Below, in pieces: positions 30,078-38,531 of a stretch of 64,000 nucleotides of DNA. Position numbers and translations under genes: made by a program. Each line of letters opens with the position of its first letter. The first letter of the stretch is position 1. Location of the stretch: the NCBI GenBank assembly GCA_943370215.1, contig CALRQC020000003.1:62001-126000 (forward strand), written 5' to 3'. Origin of the DNA: Niveispirillum sp943370215 (GTDB lineage Bacteria; Pseudomonadota; Alphaproteobacteria; Azospirillales; Azospirillaceae). Under the pieces are notes generated by a model that was given only the letters and a program-made list of their open reading frames with translations, did no database searches and was not told the DNA's origin.

Positions 30078-30439
30078 TGATGTTAGAAAATTCATCTGAC
30101 ATTGTAATTGGAAATATCTGCGGTTCTGTGCCAGCCGAAATGCAAACGGGGCTGTTTGATTACCAGTTGTACGCCCATGATGATGTCAGAGAAGGCGTGC
30201 CGGTCTTGCCCACCGAGGCACCCACGCCGGAACTGCTGGACCAGAAGCCCTTTCAGGATTTGATCCGCACCGGCAGCGAACAGGGCCTGTTGCTGGGTGA
30301 CTGGCCCCACTGGCGGGGTTACCGCGACATGCGGTCCCGCACCAGCCATACCTATGACGAGGGCGTGGCGCTGAACATTGTGGCCGGCATCCCCGCCTTC
30401 CTGGAAGAGGCGCGTTATCTGCGCGACCGGCTGGCATGA
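30074..30439 (+). CDS. Second HEPN-like protein with replaced or degraded N-terminal half
   Basis: A 121-aa protein whose C-terminal half (from about residue 58, FQDLIRTG) matches the first HEPN protein, including RX4HXY (R87, H92, Y94). The N-terminal 57 residues do not match the HEPN helices expected there and are encoded by lower-GC DNA (to about 30170). It looks like a duplicated HEPN gene that lost its first helices, so toxicity is doubtful. Its start overlaps mntA and its stop overlaps the MNT-HsdS gene. Confidence 0.7.
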   Translation: MMMLENSSDIVIGNICGSVPAEMQTGLFDYQLYAHDDVREGVPVLPTEAPTPELLDQKPFQDLIRTGSEQGLLLGDWPHWRGYRDMRSRTSHTYDEGVALNIVAGIPAFLEEARYLRDRLA

Positions 30440-32046
30440 CCGGTGGCGTGCCCAATATCGATATCCGTCCTGACCATTGGCGGATTGTGCGCGATATCCT
30501 GGCCCGCCATGTGCCGGACCGGGAGGTCTGGGCCTTCGGCTCCCGCGCCACCTGGACCGCCAAGGACTATTCCGACCTGGACCTGGCCATCCTGGGTGAG
30601 CAGCCTTTGCCATCCGGTGTTCGGGCGGCGTTGGAAGAGGATTTCTCGGAATTGGACCTGCCCTATAAGGTGGATCTGGTCGAATGGGCCGGGCTGGGGG
30701 AAGGGTTCAGGGCGATTGTGAAGCGGGATCGGGTTGTGGTGAAGGTAACCGGTGATGAGCCGGAGATATGTCCTGGAAATGCTGTTTCCGGTATTGGATC
30801 AATCGCTGACTATGGGTGGACAGATGGCACGATTGGCGATCTGATTACCCTACAACGCGGCATCGACCTGCCCGCTGAAAGTCGAACCCTTGGCAATGTG
30901 CCGATCATGGGATCATTCGGCGTGACCGGGTGGCACGCGGAGGCAGCCTGCAAAGGTCCTGGTGTCACTGTTGGGCGAAGTGGTGCATCGGCGGGGTCAG
31001 TTTCATACACAAAAGAAGATTACTGGCCATTGAACACTTGCCTTTATGTGAAAGATTTCAAAGGGAATGATCCACAGTTTGTGTATTATCTATTGCAGAC
31101 ATTCGACTTGGCCTCTCTCAATTCCGGTAGCGCGCAACCATCACTGAATAGGAACTTTGTTCACCCTGTTCCGGCAAGGTTTCCGAAACCGGACGAACAA
31201 CGCCGGATTTCCAGTGTTCTCGCGGCACTCGACGACAAGATCGAACTGAACCGTCAGATGAACGAGACGCTGGAGGCCATGGCCCGGCAGCTCTTCAGGG
31301 ACTGGTTCGTTGATTTTGGGCCGACACGGGCGCAGATTGAGGGGCGCGCCCCTTATCTGCCTTCTGACCTCTGGTCTCTCTTCCCCGACCGCCTGGACGA
31401 TGACGGGATGCCCGAGGGCTGGACGAAGATACCGCTCTCTGATTTGACAAGTAAAATTGGTAGCGGATCAACCCCTGGCGGCGGAAAATTTGCTTATGTT
31501 GAAAATGGGGTGAGCTTTATTAGAAGTCAAAATGTACATGATTTTCAATTCTCTTATAATGGGCTTGTCAGGATTAACGATACTGATGCTTATCGCCTCC
31601 GTGGGGTCTCTGTGAACGAGGGTGATGTTTTGATAAATATCACTGGAGATTCCATCCTTCGTACATGCGTCGTTGATCCTGGGGTATTGCCTGCTCGGGT
31701 CAATCAACATGTGTCTATCGTTCGGGCCAAGGAGAAGGTGTTGGCCCGATTCCTACACTTATTCTTGGTCCAACCTGAGACCAAAGCCGTGTTGCTTGGC
31801 TTTGACGCTGGTGCGTCAAGGGCGGCAATCACCAAGAAACATCTTGAGGAGCTTCCCGTCACAGTACCACAGAACGAAGTGGTTGGTTGGTTTAGCCGGA
31901 TGTCGATGCCCTGGTTTGATCATGTGGACCAGAACAACGCGCAATCCCGCACCCTCACCACCCTCCGCGACACCCTCCTACCCAAGCTGATGTCCGGTGA
32001 AATCCGCGTCCGGGAGGCCGAGAAGCTGGTAGAGGCGGTGCTGTAG
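30436..32046 (+). CDS. hsdS: Fusion of MNT nucleotidyltransferase with type I specificity subunit HsdS
   Basis: A 536-aa protein in one uninterrupted frame. Residues 1 to about 105 are a second MNT domain (GSX10DXD: G35, S36, D47, D49; YKVDLVE), similar to mntA but with Thr-Trp replacing the Arg-Gly that follows GSRA. After a short linker, HsdS begins near 127 (WTDGTIGDLITLQRG). It comprises target-recognition domain 1, a central conserved helix (LDDKIELNRQMNETLEAMA), target-recognition domain 2 and a distal conserved helix (TLRDTLLPKLMSGEI). The start overlaps the HEPN-like gene by four bases (ATGA). No separate HsdS start codon with ribosome binding site was found at the junction. Confidence 0.9.
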   Translation: MTGGVPNIDIRPDHWRIVRDILARHVPDREVWAFGSRATWTAKDYSDLDLAILGEQPLPSGVRAALEEDFSELDLPYKVDLVEWAGLGEGFRAIVKRDRVVVKVTGDEPEICPGNAVSGIGSIADYGWTDGTIGDLITLQRGIDLPAESRTLGNVPIMGSFGVTGWHAEAACKGPGVTVGRSGASAGSVSYTKEDYWPLNTCLYVKDFKGNDPQFVYYLLQTFDLASLNSGSAQPSLNRNFVHPVPARFPKPDEQRRISSVLAALDDKIELNRQMNETLEAMARQLFRDWFVDFGPTRAQIEGRAPYLPSDLWSLFPDRLDDDGMPEGWTKIPLSDLTSKIGSGSTPGGGKFAYVENGVSFIRSQNVHDFQFSYNGLVRINDTDAYRLRGVSVNEGDVLINITGDSILRTCVVDPGVLPARVNQHVSIVRAKEKVLARFLHLFLVQPETKAVLLGFDAGASRAAITKKHLEELPVTVPQNEVVGWFSRMSMPWFDHVDQNNAQSRTLTTLRDTLLPKLMSGEIRVREAEKLVEAVL

Positions 32047-32081
32047 GCGAACCCACACCACCCCAACCTGCATTCAGGCGT

Positions 32082-32258
32082 ATGCCACTCTCGCCCCACG
32101 CCAAAGGATGGCAAAAGCCATCGGTCCACACTATGCTGATCCCATGGCATTTTCCGGGTGGGGGCGTGATGGCGGGCGGATGGTTTCCAGAAGGCAAGGG
32201 CAGCCCCATTGAGGCCCCCGCCCGATATCGGCGGGCCTGCGGCCCCCTCCCCCGCTAA
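32082..32258 (+). CDS. Small ORF between hsdS and hsdR, 58 aa, unknown
   Basis: An ATG at 32082 opens a 58-codon frame in the 233-bp gap between hsdS and hsdR. It ends GPLPR-stop 21 bases before the HsdR start. No motif or good ribosome binding site is seen. It could be translated as a leader, or the gap may hold only an hsdR promoter. Confidence 0.25.
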   Translation: MPLSPHAKGWQKPSVHTMLIPWHFPGGGVMAGGWFPEGKGSPIEAPARYRRACGPLPR

Positions 32259-32279
32259 CCCCGCCCGGACTCGCACCGC

Positions 32280-35200
32280 ATGGCCTATCTTTCCGAAGCT
32301 GTCCTTGAAGGGCTTGTCCTGGAACAGTTGGGGGCGCTGGGCTATGCCCTGTCCAGCGATGGGGAAATCGGGCCGGATGGCACCGCGCCGGAACGCGCGG
32401 CCTATGGCGATGTCATCCTGACCAGGCGGCTGGCCGATGCGGTGGCGCGGTTGAACCCGCACCTGCCCGCATCGGCGCAGGAAGATGCGCTGCGCAAGCT
32501 GCTGGCCAGCGAGACGCCGTCGCTGGTGACGGAAAACCGCCGCCTGCACAAGGCCATGGCCGAGGGTGGGGTGGATATCGAATATCAGACCCCGGATGGC
32601 AGCATCCGGGGTGACAAGGTCCGCCTGATCGATATTGACGATCCCGACCGCAATGACTGGCTGGCCGTGCGGCAATTCTGCGTCGTGGAAGGCGGGGTGA
32701 ACCGCCGGCCCGACATCGTGGTCTTCCTCAACGGCCTGCCGCTGGGCGTCATCGAGTTGAAGGCACCGGGGGCGGAGAATGCCACCCTGGCCGGTGCCTA
32801 TAACCAGCTTCAGACCTACAAGACGCAAATCCCCTCCCTGTTCCGCACCAACGCCGTTCTGGTCACGTCTGACGGGATTACGGCGCGTGTCGGGTCGCTG
32901 ACGGCGGATCAGGAACGGTTCATGCCCTGGCGCACCCGCGATGGCACCATCATCGCCACCAAGGGACAGCCCGAACTGGATGTGCTGATCGACGGGGTGT
33001 TTGACCGGCGACGCCTGCTGGACCTGCTGCGCGATTTCACGGTGTTTGGCGACCGGGGGGACGGGCTGGCCAAGATCATCGCGGGATACCACCAGTTCCA
33101 CGCCGTGAAGCGCGCCGTCGCCTCCACCTTGCGCGCCATCGCCCTGAACCAGGGGCCGGATGCCGTTCCGCCGCCCGTCCCCCTGGGTGGATTCGCGGAG
33201 GAACCGGCCAGTTTCGGCCTGCCCGGCGTGGCGGGCTATGCCAGGGGCGACAAGCGCATCGGCGTGATCTGGCACACGCAGGGCTCGGGTAAAAGCCTGC
33301 TGATGGCATTCTATGCCGGGCAGCTTGTCCGCCATCCGCAGATGTGCAACCCGACCATCGTCGTCATCACCGACCGCAACGACCTGGACGAACAACTGTT
33401 CAACACCTTCGCCCTGTGCCGCGACCTGATCCGCCAGACACCGGTGCGGGTGGAAAGCCGGGAAGAGCTGCAGCAGGTGCTGAACCGCGCGTCGGGCGGC
33501 GTGATCTTCACCACCATCCAGAAATTCGCCCCACCCGCCGGGGAAACCGCCTATCCCATGCTGTCGGACCGGCGGAACATCGTGGTCATCGCGGACGAGG
33601 CGCATCGCAGCCAGTATGGGTTCGGCGCACAGGTCAAGCGGACCACGGGCGAGATATCCTATGGCTTCGCCAAATATCTGCGCGACGGGCTGCCCAATGC
33701 CGCCTTCATCGGCTTCACCGGAACGCCGATCGAGAATGGGGACGTCAGCACGCCGGCCGTGTTCGGCGATTATATCGACATCTATGATATCAGCCGTGCG
33801 GTGGAGGATGGGGCGACGGTCCCCATCTATTACGAAAGCCGGCTGGCCCGCATCCAGTTGCCAGAGGAAGAGAAGCCGCGCATTGACGCGGAGATCGACG
33901 GGCTGACCGAGGATGAAGCCGTCGGGGAGCAGGAACGCATCAAGCGCAAATGGGCGACGGTGGAGGCCCTGGTCGGGTCGGACAGCCGCCTGACCCTGGT
34001 TGCCGACGATCTGATCCGCCATTTCGAGAACCGCATGGCCGCCCTCGACGGCAAGGCCATGGTGGTGTGCATGAGCCGGCGCATCTGCGTGGAGTTGTAC
34101 AAGCGCATCATCACCCTTCGCCCGGCATGGCACAGCGATGACGACAAGGCCGGGTTGGTGAAGGTGGTGATGACCGGGTCGGCGTCTGATCCCGCCGAAT
34201 GGCAGCCACATATCGGCAGCAAGGCCCGGCGCGACGCCATGGCGCAACGGGCCAAGGACCCGAAGGACCCGCTGAAGCTGGTCATCGTGCGCGACATGTG
34301 GCTGACCGGCTTCGACGCGCCGTCCATGCACACGATGTATGTCGACAAGCCGATGCGCGGCCATGGGTTGATGCAGGCCATCGCCCGCGTGAACCGCGTG
34401 TTCCGCGACAAGCCGGCGGGTCTGGTGGTTGATTACATCGGTATCGCCCAGAACCTGAAGCAGGCGTTGGGCGACTATTCCGGTGCCGATCAGCAGCAGA
34501 CCGGCATTGACGAGGCAGAGGCCATCGCCGCCCTTCTGGAACGGTACGAGGTCGTGAAGACCATGTATCACGGCTTCAACTATGGGCGCGGCATCGTCGG
34601 CAGCCCGCGCGAAAGGCTGGTCGTGCTGGCCGAAGCCATCGAATGGATATTGGAACAGCAGCGGGTCGCAGCGGCGCGGGAGAAGACCGAGGAGGAGAAG
34701 CGCAAGGCGCATCGCCGCTATCAGGATGCCGTACTGGCCTTGACCAAGGCATTCTCCCTGACGGCTGCCAGTGACGAGGCAAGGGACATCCGCGACGAGG
34801 TGGGCTTCTTCCAGACCGTGCGCGCAGCCCTGGTGAAATCAACTGACGTATCGGGGCCGGGTATCCCGGATCGTGACTTCGCCATCCAGCAGATTCTGGA
34901 CCGGTCAGTGGTGTCGACGGAGATTGTCGACATCCTGACCGCCGCCGGCATCGCCACGCCCGACATCTCCATCCTGTCGGACGAGTTCCTGGCAGAGGTC
35001 CAGCAGATGGAAAAGAAAAACCTGGCGCTGGAGGCACTGCGTAAGCTGCTGAACGACGAAATTCGGTCCCGCAGCCGGACAAATGTGGTGGAGACCAAGC
35101 GGTTCTCTGAACGGCTGGAAGCCGCCATCGCCCGGTACCACACCAACGCGGTCAGCACCGTTGAAGTCCTGCAGGAACTGATCGACCTTTCCAAGGATAT

Positions 35201-35519
35201 CCGGGATGCAAGGCGACGCGGCGAAGAAGAGGGGCTATCGGCGGAAGAGGTCGCGTTCTATGACGCTCTGGCAGAGAATGAGAGTGCCGTTCAGGTCATG
35301 GGCAACGACGCCCTGAAGCTGATCGCGCATGAACTTCTGATAGGCTTGAAGGGCAGCGTCACGGTCGATTGGTCGCACCGGGAGAATGCCAGGGCGCGGA
35401 TGCGTCGGGACGTGAAGCGCATTCTACGCAAATACGGCTATCCGCCTGACCTTCAGGACACGGCGGTGCAAATGGTGCTGGCGCAAGCGGAACGGATATC
35501 GGCGCGATGGGCTGCTTGA
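32280..35519 (+). CDS. hsdR: Type I restriction endonuclease subunit HsdR
   Basis: A 1,079-aa motor/nuclease subunit. The N-terminal nuclease has the PD-(D/E)xK residues D145, E159, K161 (RRPDIVVFL, VIELKAP). The superfamily 2 translocase shows Walker A GSGKS at 335-339, DEAH at 439-442 and FTGTPI downstream. A C-terminal helical domain would dock to HsdM. It cuts unmodified DNA after ATP-driven translocation. Length is usual for the family and no frameshift is seen. The ribosome binding site is weak. Confidence 0.93.
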   Translation: MAYLSEAVLEGLVLEQLGALGYALSSDGEIGPDGTAPERAAYGDVILTRRLADAVARLNPHLPASAQEDALRKLLASETPSLVTENRRLHKAMAEGGVDIEYQTPDGSIRGDKVRLIDIDDPDRNDWLAVRQFCVVEGGVNRRPDIVVFLNGLPLGVIELKAPGAENATLAGAYNQLQTYKTQIPSLFRTNAVLVTSDGITARVGSLTADQERFMPWRTRDGTIIATKGQPELDVLIDGVFDRRRLLDLLRDFTVFGDRGDGLAKIIAGYHQFHAVKRAVASTLRAIALNQGPDAVPPPVPLGGFAEEPASFGLPGVAGYARGDKRIGVIWHTQGSGKSLLMAFYAGQLVRHPQMCNPTIVVITDRNDLDEQLFNTFALCRDLIRQTPVRVESREELQQVLNRASGGVIFTTIQKFAPPAGETAYPMLSDRRNIVVIADEAHRSQYGFGAQVKRTTGEISYGFAKYLRDGLPNAAFIGFTGTPIENGDVSTPAVFGDYIDIYDISRAVEDGATVPIYYESRLARIQLPEEEKPRIDAEIDGLTEDEAVGEQERIKRKWATVEALVGSDSRLTLVADDLIRHFENRMAALDGKAMVVCMSRRICVELYKRIITLRPAWHSDDDKAGLVKVVMTGSASDPAEWQPHIGSKARRDAMAQRAKDPKDPLKLVIVRDMWLTGFDAPSMHTMYVDKPMRGHGLMQAIARVNRVFRDKPAGLVVDYIGIAQNLKQALGDYSGADQQQTGIDEAEAIAALLERYEVVKTMYHGFNYGRGIVGSPRERLVVLAEAIEWILEQQRVAAAREKTEEEKRKAHRRYQDAVLALTKAFSLTAASDEARDIRDEVGFFQTVRAALVKSTDVSGPGIPDRDFAIQQILDRSVVSTEIVDILTAAGIATPDISILSDEFLAEVQQMEKKNLALEALRKLLNDEIRSRSRTNVVETKRFSERLEAAIARYHTNAVSTVEVLQELIDLSKDIRDARRRGEEEGLSAEEVAFYDALAENESAVQVMGNDALKLIAHELLIGLKGSVTVDWSHRENARARMRRDVKRILRKYGYPPDLQDTAVQMVLAQAERISARWAA

Positions 35520-35580
35520 TGGCGTTGGGCTGTGGAGGTTGACGCAGTCAGCGCGGCACTCTGCGTCGATTGGAAAAAAA

Positions 35581-35610
35581 TGGTCCCCCTCCCATCGGGC
35601 AGGGGGACCA
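35581..35610 (+). terminator. Hairpin between convergent hsdR and integrase 1
   Basis: TGGTCCCCCT pairs with AGGGGGACCA around a 10-base loop, preceded by a run of A residues. This fits a terminator for the minus-strand integrase as well as for hsdR. Confidence 0.6.
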
Positions 35611-35649
35611 TGGTCCGCAGGTCAGTCAGGGTGGCTGCCTGTCATTAAA

Positions 35650-36813
35650 TTACGCCTGATCGATCAGGCCCCAGGACGTCGCGGCATGGTTGGCGGACTC
35701 GATCAGGCGTTGCGGCGCGTGATGGGCGTACCGTGCAGTCATCCGCACATCGCTGTGCCCCAGCAGCGTGCCGATCTCGTTCAACGGTACGCCCCTGTTC
35801 GCCAGCACGCTGGCAAAGCTGTGCCGCAGGTCATGGACACGCAGATCGTCGGGCAGGTTCGCGATCTGCTTGACCCGTCGCCATGCTGACTTGACGGAGT
35901 TCAGGGGACGCCCTGGCACCCCGCCGGGGAAGATGTACGGGTGACCGTCGTTCCTGATCCGGGCCTGATGGGCGATGATCTGCATGGCCGGGTCGGACAG
36001 GAAGATTCGGCGGGGCTTGCCGCTCTTCGACACCGGGACGGTGAGGATGCGCCGGCTGATATCCAGCTCGTCCCAGCGCGCCCTCAGGATTTCGTTACGC
36101 CGCGCCCCCGTCACGGCCAACATGGCGATGGCCGCAGTGGTGGAGCGCGTGCCCATCTCCCTCAGGGCCTTGAACAGGGTGTGCGCCTGCTCATCGGTGA
36201 GGTACATGTCCCGCGACCGTTCCATCAGCATACCCGGTGACGAGGCCGGGTTATCGCACGTCACCACCTTCCAGCGGATGGCGAGGTTGATCATGCTGCG
36301 GATGGCAGCCAGATGCCGGTTGACGGTGCCGTTGGCCAGCCCCTTCTCCCGCAACCTGGCTTTCAGCGCCTGAACATCGGCGGGGGTGACCTCATCCAGG
36401 GGCTTCGACCCGACTTGCTCCTCGATCCGCCGGCAGTAGACGCCCATGTTGTCGGCCCCACGCTGACGTTCGCGGATGTAGGGCAGGAACTGCTCATGGA
36501 TGAAGCGGCTGACGGTGGGGATGGCGCGGAGCTTGTCCAGGTCTCCGGCCGGGTCCTGCCCCATGGCGGCCTGTGCCCGCAGTTCCGTGGCCCGCCGCTT
36601 GGCCTGGGTCAGGGTGAGGTCGGACAGCCGACCGATCTTCATGTCGCGTGTGCGCCGCCTGTGATCGGTGACACGGACATAATAAGTGCCGCCGGAGCCC
36701 TGAACCTCCAGTATCAGGCCCGGCTGGCTGGTGTCGAAGATGCGGACATAGCGTTTACCCGCCGGGACCGGCGGCAGGTTGCGCAAGAGGGTTGGGGTGA
36801 TGGCGGCTTTCAT
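35650..36813 (-). CDS. Tyrosine recombinase / integrase 1
   Basis: A 387-aa phage-type integrase. The catalytic set is complete: Arg in TGARRNE, His-x-x-Arg in HDLRH, a later His in LLGHSDV and the nucleophilic Tyr in ARYAHHAP. The N-terminal arm-binding domain (PAGKRYVRIFD) and core-binding domain (IRERQRGADN) are present. It resembles integrase 2 over its whole length (shared PAGKR, GLANxTVNRH and TGARRNE blocks), so the two are paralogues. It points away from integrase 2 and stands next to the restriction operon. Confidence 0.9.
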   Translation of the reverse strand: MKAAITPTLLRNLPPVPAGKRYVRIFDTSQPGLILEVQGSGGTYYVRVTDHRRRTRDMKIGRLSDLTLTQAKRRATELRAQAAMGQDPAGDLDKLRAIPTVSRFIHEQFLPYIRERQRGADNMGVYCRRIEEQVGSKPLDEVTPADVQALKARLREKGLANGTVNRHLAAIRSMINLAIRWKVVTCDNPASSPGMLMERSRDMYLTDEQAHTLFKALREMGTRSTTAAIAMLAVTGARRNEILRARWDELDISRRILTVPVSKSGKPRRIFLSDPAMQIIAHQARIRNDGHPYIFPGGVPGRPLNSVKSAWRRVKQIANLPDDLRVHDLRHSFASVLANRGVPLNEIGTLLGHSDVRMTARYAHHAPQRLIESANHAATSWGLIDQA

Positions 36814-36849
36814 GACGCTGGCCTCCTTTCCAAGGGGGGTAACGGGGGG

Positions 36850-37044
36850 TCATGAAGGGTCCGACGGACGCCGACGCGCCGACATGTGGATGTCGAAGTC
36901 GTCTGCGTTGGCGCGGTGGTTCGCCGTTTGGCGGGATGCCATATACTGAAGGGTGCCCTGGACGGCAGCAGAGACGCATAAGAACAGGATTTGCCCCGCC
37001 GGTCCGACGGGCAGGCGGGAGGCAAGCAGCTTCAAGCTCAACAT
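36850..37044 (-). CDS. Small protein, 64 aa, possible membrane segment, unknown
   Basis: ATG at 37044 is preceded by AAAGGA at seven bases. The N-terminus (MLSLKLLASRL) and the following ILFLCVSAAVQG are hydrophobic; the tail is charged. It lies just upstream of integrase 1 on the same strand. No family recognised. Confidence 0.5.
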   Translation of the reverse strand: MLSLKLLASRLPVGPAGQILFLCVSAAVQGTLQYMASRQTANHRANADDFDIHMSARRRPSDPS

Positions 37045-37074
37045 GTGGCGTTCCTTTCGTGGGTGGTGTTGGGG

Positions 37075-37674
37075 TCAGGGACGGTCGGTCAGCACGGCCA
37101 GACGACGGCGCTCCGTGTCCAGAGCACGGGAGACGGCAAGCCGTATCGACAGGAGGGTCCGGTCAGCCGGTGGTGACCGCGTGAGGTCTTCGTAGAATTG
37201 ATGCAGTACCATCAACACTTGCTCAGGGCTGACACCCTCCTCTTGGCTGATAGCATCGGGGCACAGTGGCAGGCGCAGGTCAGCGACATGCGCCTCAGTC
37301 CACAGGTAGTCAGCCGTCAGGCTGCCTGACCGGAAGTCCACAGGGCGGGGGGCGGGGTGGCGCTGGGCTTCCAGGCGAAGAGCCCGTTCCACCAGCGTAT
37401 GTACCCGGTCAGCAAGAGGAGCGGGACGGCGGGCGAACTCCGCCTTGGCCCGCTCTGCCACGACGGTCAGGAACTCGGCGGGTGCCCATCCGTCCAGGCC
37501 ATGGCATTCCCGGCAGCGCAGAAGGATGCCATGGGCATCGCCCAGCGTGTCCAGGCAAACCCCGTTCCAGGGGATGGGGAAATCCGCAGGCCGGTCGGTG
37601 TTGGTGAAGAGGACGAAGCGCCCGTCGGAGGCGCGCTGCGATAGGACAATGGCGTCAGAGGGGATGTCGATCAT
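37075..37674 (-). CDS. Conserved-looking hypothetical protein of the element, 199 aa
   Basis: Soluble 199-aa protein with no recognised domain. A CxxCH-like cluster (CRECHG, about residue 49) could bind metal, and the C-terminal half is helical and charged. The ATG at 37674 follows a GAAGGGGG ribosome binding site; a GTG at 37689 is less likely. It starts 11 bases after the stop of the upstream small gene, so the two form an operon. Confidence 0.65.
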   Translation of the reverse strand: MIDIPSDAIVLSQRASDGRFVLFTNTDRPADFPIPWNGVCLDTLGDAHGILLRCRECHGLDGWAPAEFLTVVAERAKAEFARRPAPLADRVHTLVERALRLEAQRHPAPRPVDFRSGSLTADYLWTEAHVADLRLPLCPDAISQEEGVSPEQVLMVLHQFYEDLTRSPPADRTLLSIRLAVSRALDTERRRLAVLTDRP

Positions 37675-37685
37675 GCCCGCCCCCT

Positions 37686-37976
37686 TCACGGTGTGAAGAT
37701 TTGCCAGGCGTCTTCTGACGCCACCGACACGGCGATGCCTTCCCGGACCGGGTAGGCGTGCAACTCTTCCTCTGATGGATCGTCATTGATCGCCAGCAGG
37801 TCGGACAAGCTGGTCACCGTAATGCCGACGCTGCGCAGATAGGCGATGATGTGCAGCGGGTCGTCGTCCTGCGACAGGGCTTGCCGCAGGCTGATGGCTT
37901 CCGGCACCGGGGCCGGGTGCCGACCGCCATACAGGCGGCGTGCAAGGTCGCAGAAGGGTTCCTTGGGTTCTTCCAT
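37686..37976 (-). CDS. Small acidic hypothetical protein, 96 aa
   Basis: Starts at MEEPKEPFCDL behind a GGAG site. The open frame continues upstream to 38141, but that part crosses a perfect terminator-like hairpin and is rejected. The protein is acidic in the middle (SQDDDP, NDDPSEEE). No family recognised. It is co-directional with the next gene. Confidence 0.55.
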   Translation of the reverse strand: MEEPKEPFCDLARRLYGGRHPAPVPEAISLRQALSQDDDPLHIIAYLRSVGITVTSLSDLLAINDDPSEEELHAYPVREGIAVSVASEDAWQIFTP

Positions 37977-37996
37977 TGCCAGGGCTCCGAAAACGG

Positions 37997-38030
37997 AAAG
38001 GCCCCGTTCCATCGCTGGAACGGGGCCTTT
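37997..38030. terminator. Perfect 15-bp hairpin upstream of the two hypothetical genes
   Basis: Arms AAAGGCCCCGTTCCA (37997-38011) and its exact complement (38016-38030) flank a 4-nt loop. With A and T residues at the ends it can terminate on either strand. It would insulate the two hypothetical genes from transcription of the 67-aa gene upstream. Confidence 0.7.
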
Positions 38031-38188
38031 GGTGAAGGACATGGACAGCGCCGGGCTGGCGGTGTCAGGGCAATGAAATCTCGTTGAATGACCGGGCTGA
38101 GGCGGATGGACCTTGAGGGGTGCATCGGCGGCCAGCAGCACCGATAGCTGTCGAAGTTCGAGAAGAGAACCGGACGTCGCGTTGCGGC

Positions 38189-38392
38189 TTACTTCCGGCC
38201 GGTCCTGTCCATGATGGTCTGAGCCGCCTTGTTCACCCTCTCCATGCGGGTGTCGGCGCGCGTCGTGAAGGCCTTTTCCTGTCGTACATTTCCAGCTGCG
38301 CCGAATTCCCGCGCGCGCTGCATGTCCTCACGAGCGCGCTGGCTTTCAGCTTGGATGAACCCGGTGTTCTGCCGAACCGTCTTGTCAGACAC
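38189..38392 (-). CDS. Small basic coiled protein, 67 aa, unknown
   Basis: A GTG start at 38392 is chosen because AAGGAG lies seven bases upstream; a GTG at 38434 is possible. The sequence is charged and helical (QAESQRAREDMQRAREF). It is divergent from the XRE regulator, a position often held by a gene under its control. Function unknown. Confidence 0.5.
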   Translation of the reverse strand: MSDKTVRQNTGFIQAESQRAREDMQRAREFGAAGNVRQEKAFTTRADTRMERVNKAAQTIMDRTGRK

Positions 38393-38531
38393 GAAGGTGC
38401 TCCTTGTGGTCAGGTTGATCTGCGTAGACGGCACAGAACTGTACGTAATATGTCGTCATGACTCAACATATCTAGCCCTGTTATCCAACGCAAGGGGGGA
38501 CGACCATATAGGTCCACTTGGGGCGACATTT
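38393..38531. promoter_or_regulatory. Divergent control region with a candidate operator
   Basis: Between the 67-aa gene and the XRE regulator. ATATGT (38448-38453) and ACATAT (38466-38471) flank GTCATGAC (38455-38462), giving a dyad of the size bound by Cro/CI-like proteins. Operator function is inferred. Confidence 0.35.

Noticed and set aside
31920..34712. 930-codon minus-strand frame over hsdR
   Set aside because: Antisense shadow of hsdR, which has all its nuclease and helicase motifs.
37977..38141. Upstream extension of the 96-aa hypothetical gene
   Set aside because: It would translate through a perfect terminator-like hairpin and has no ribosome binding site at its far end.
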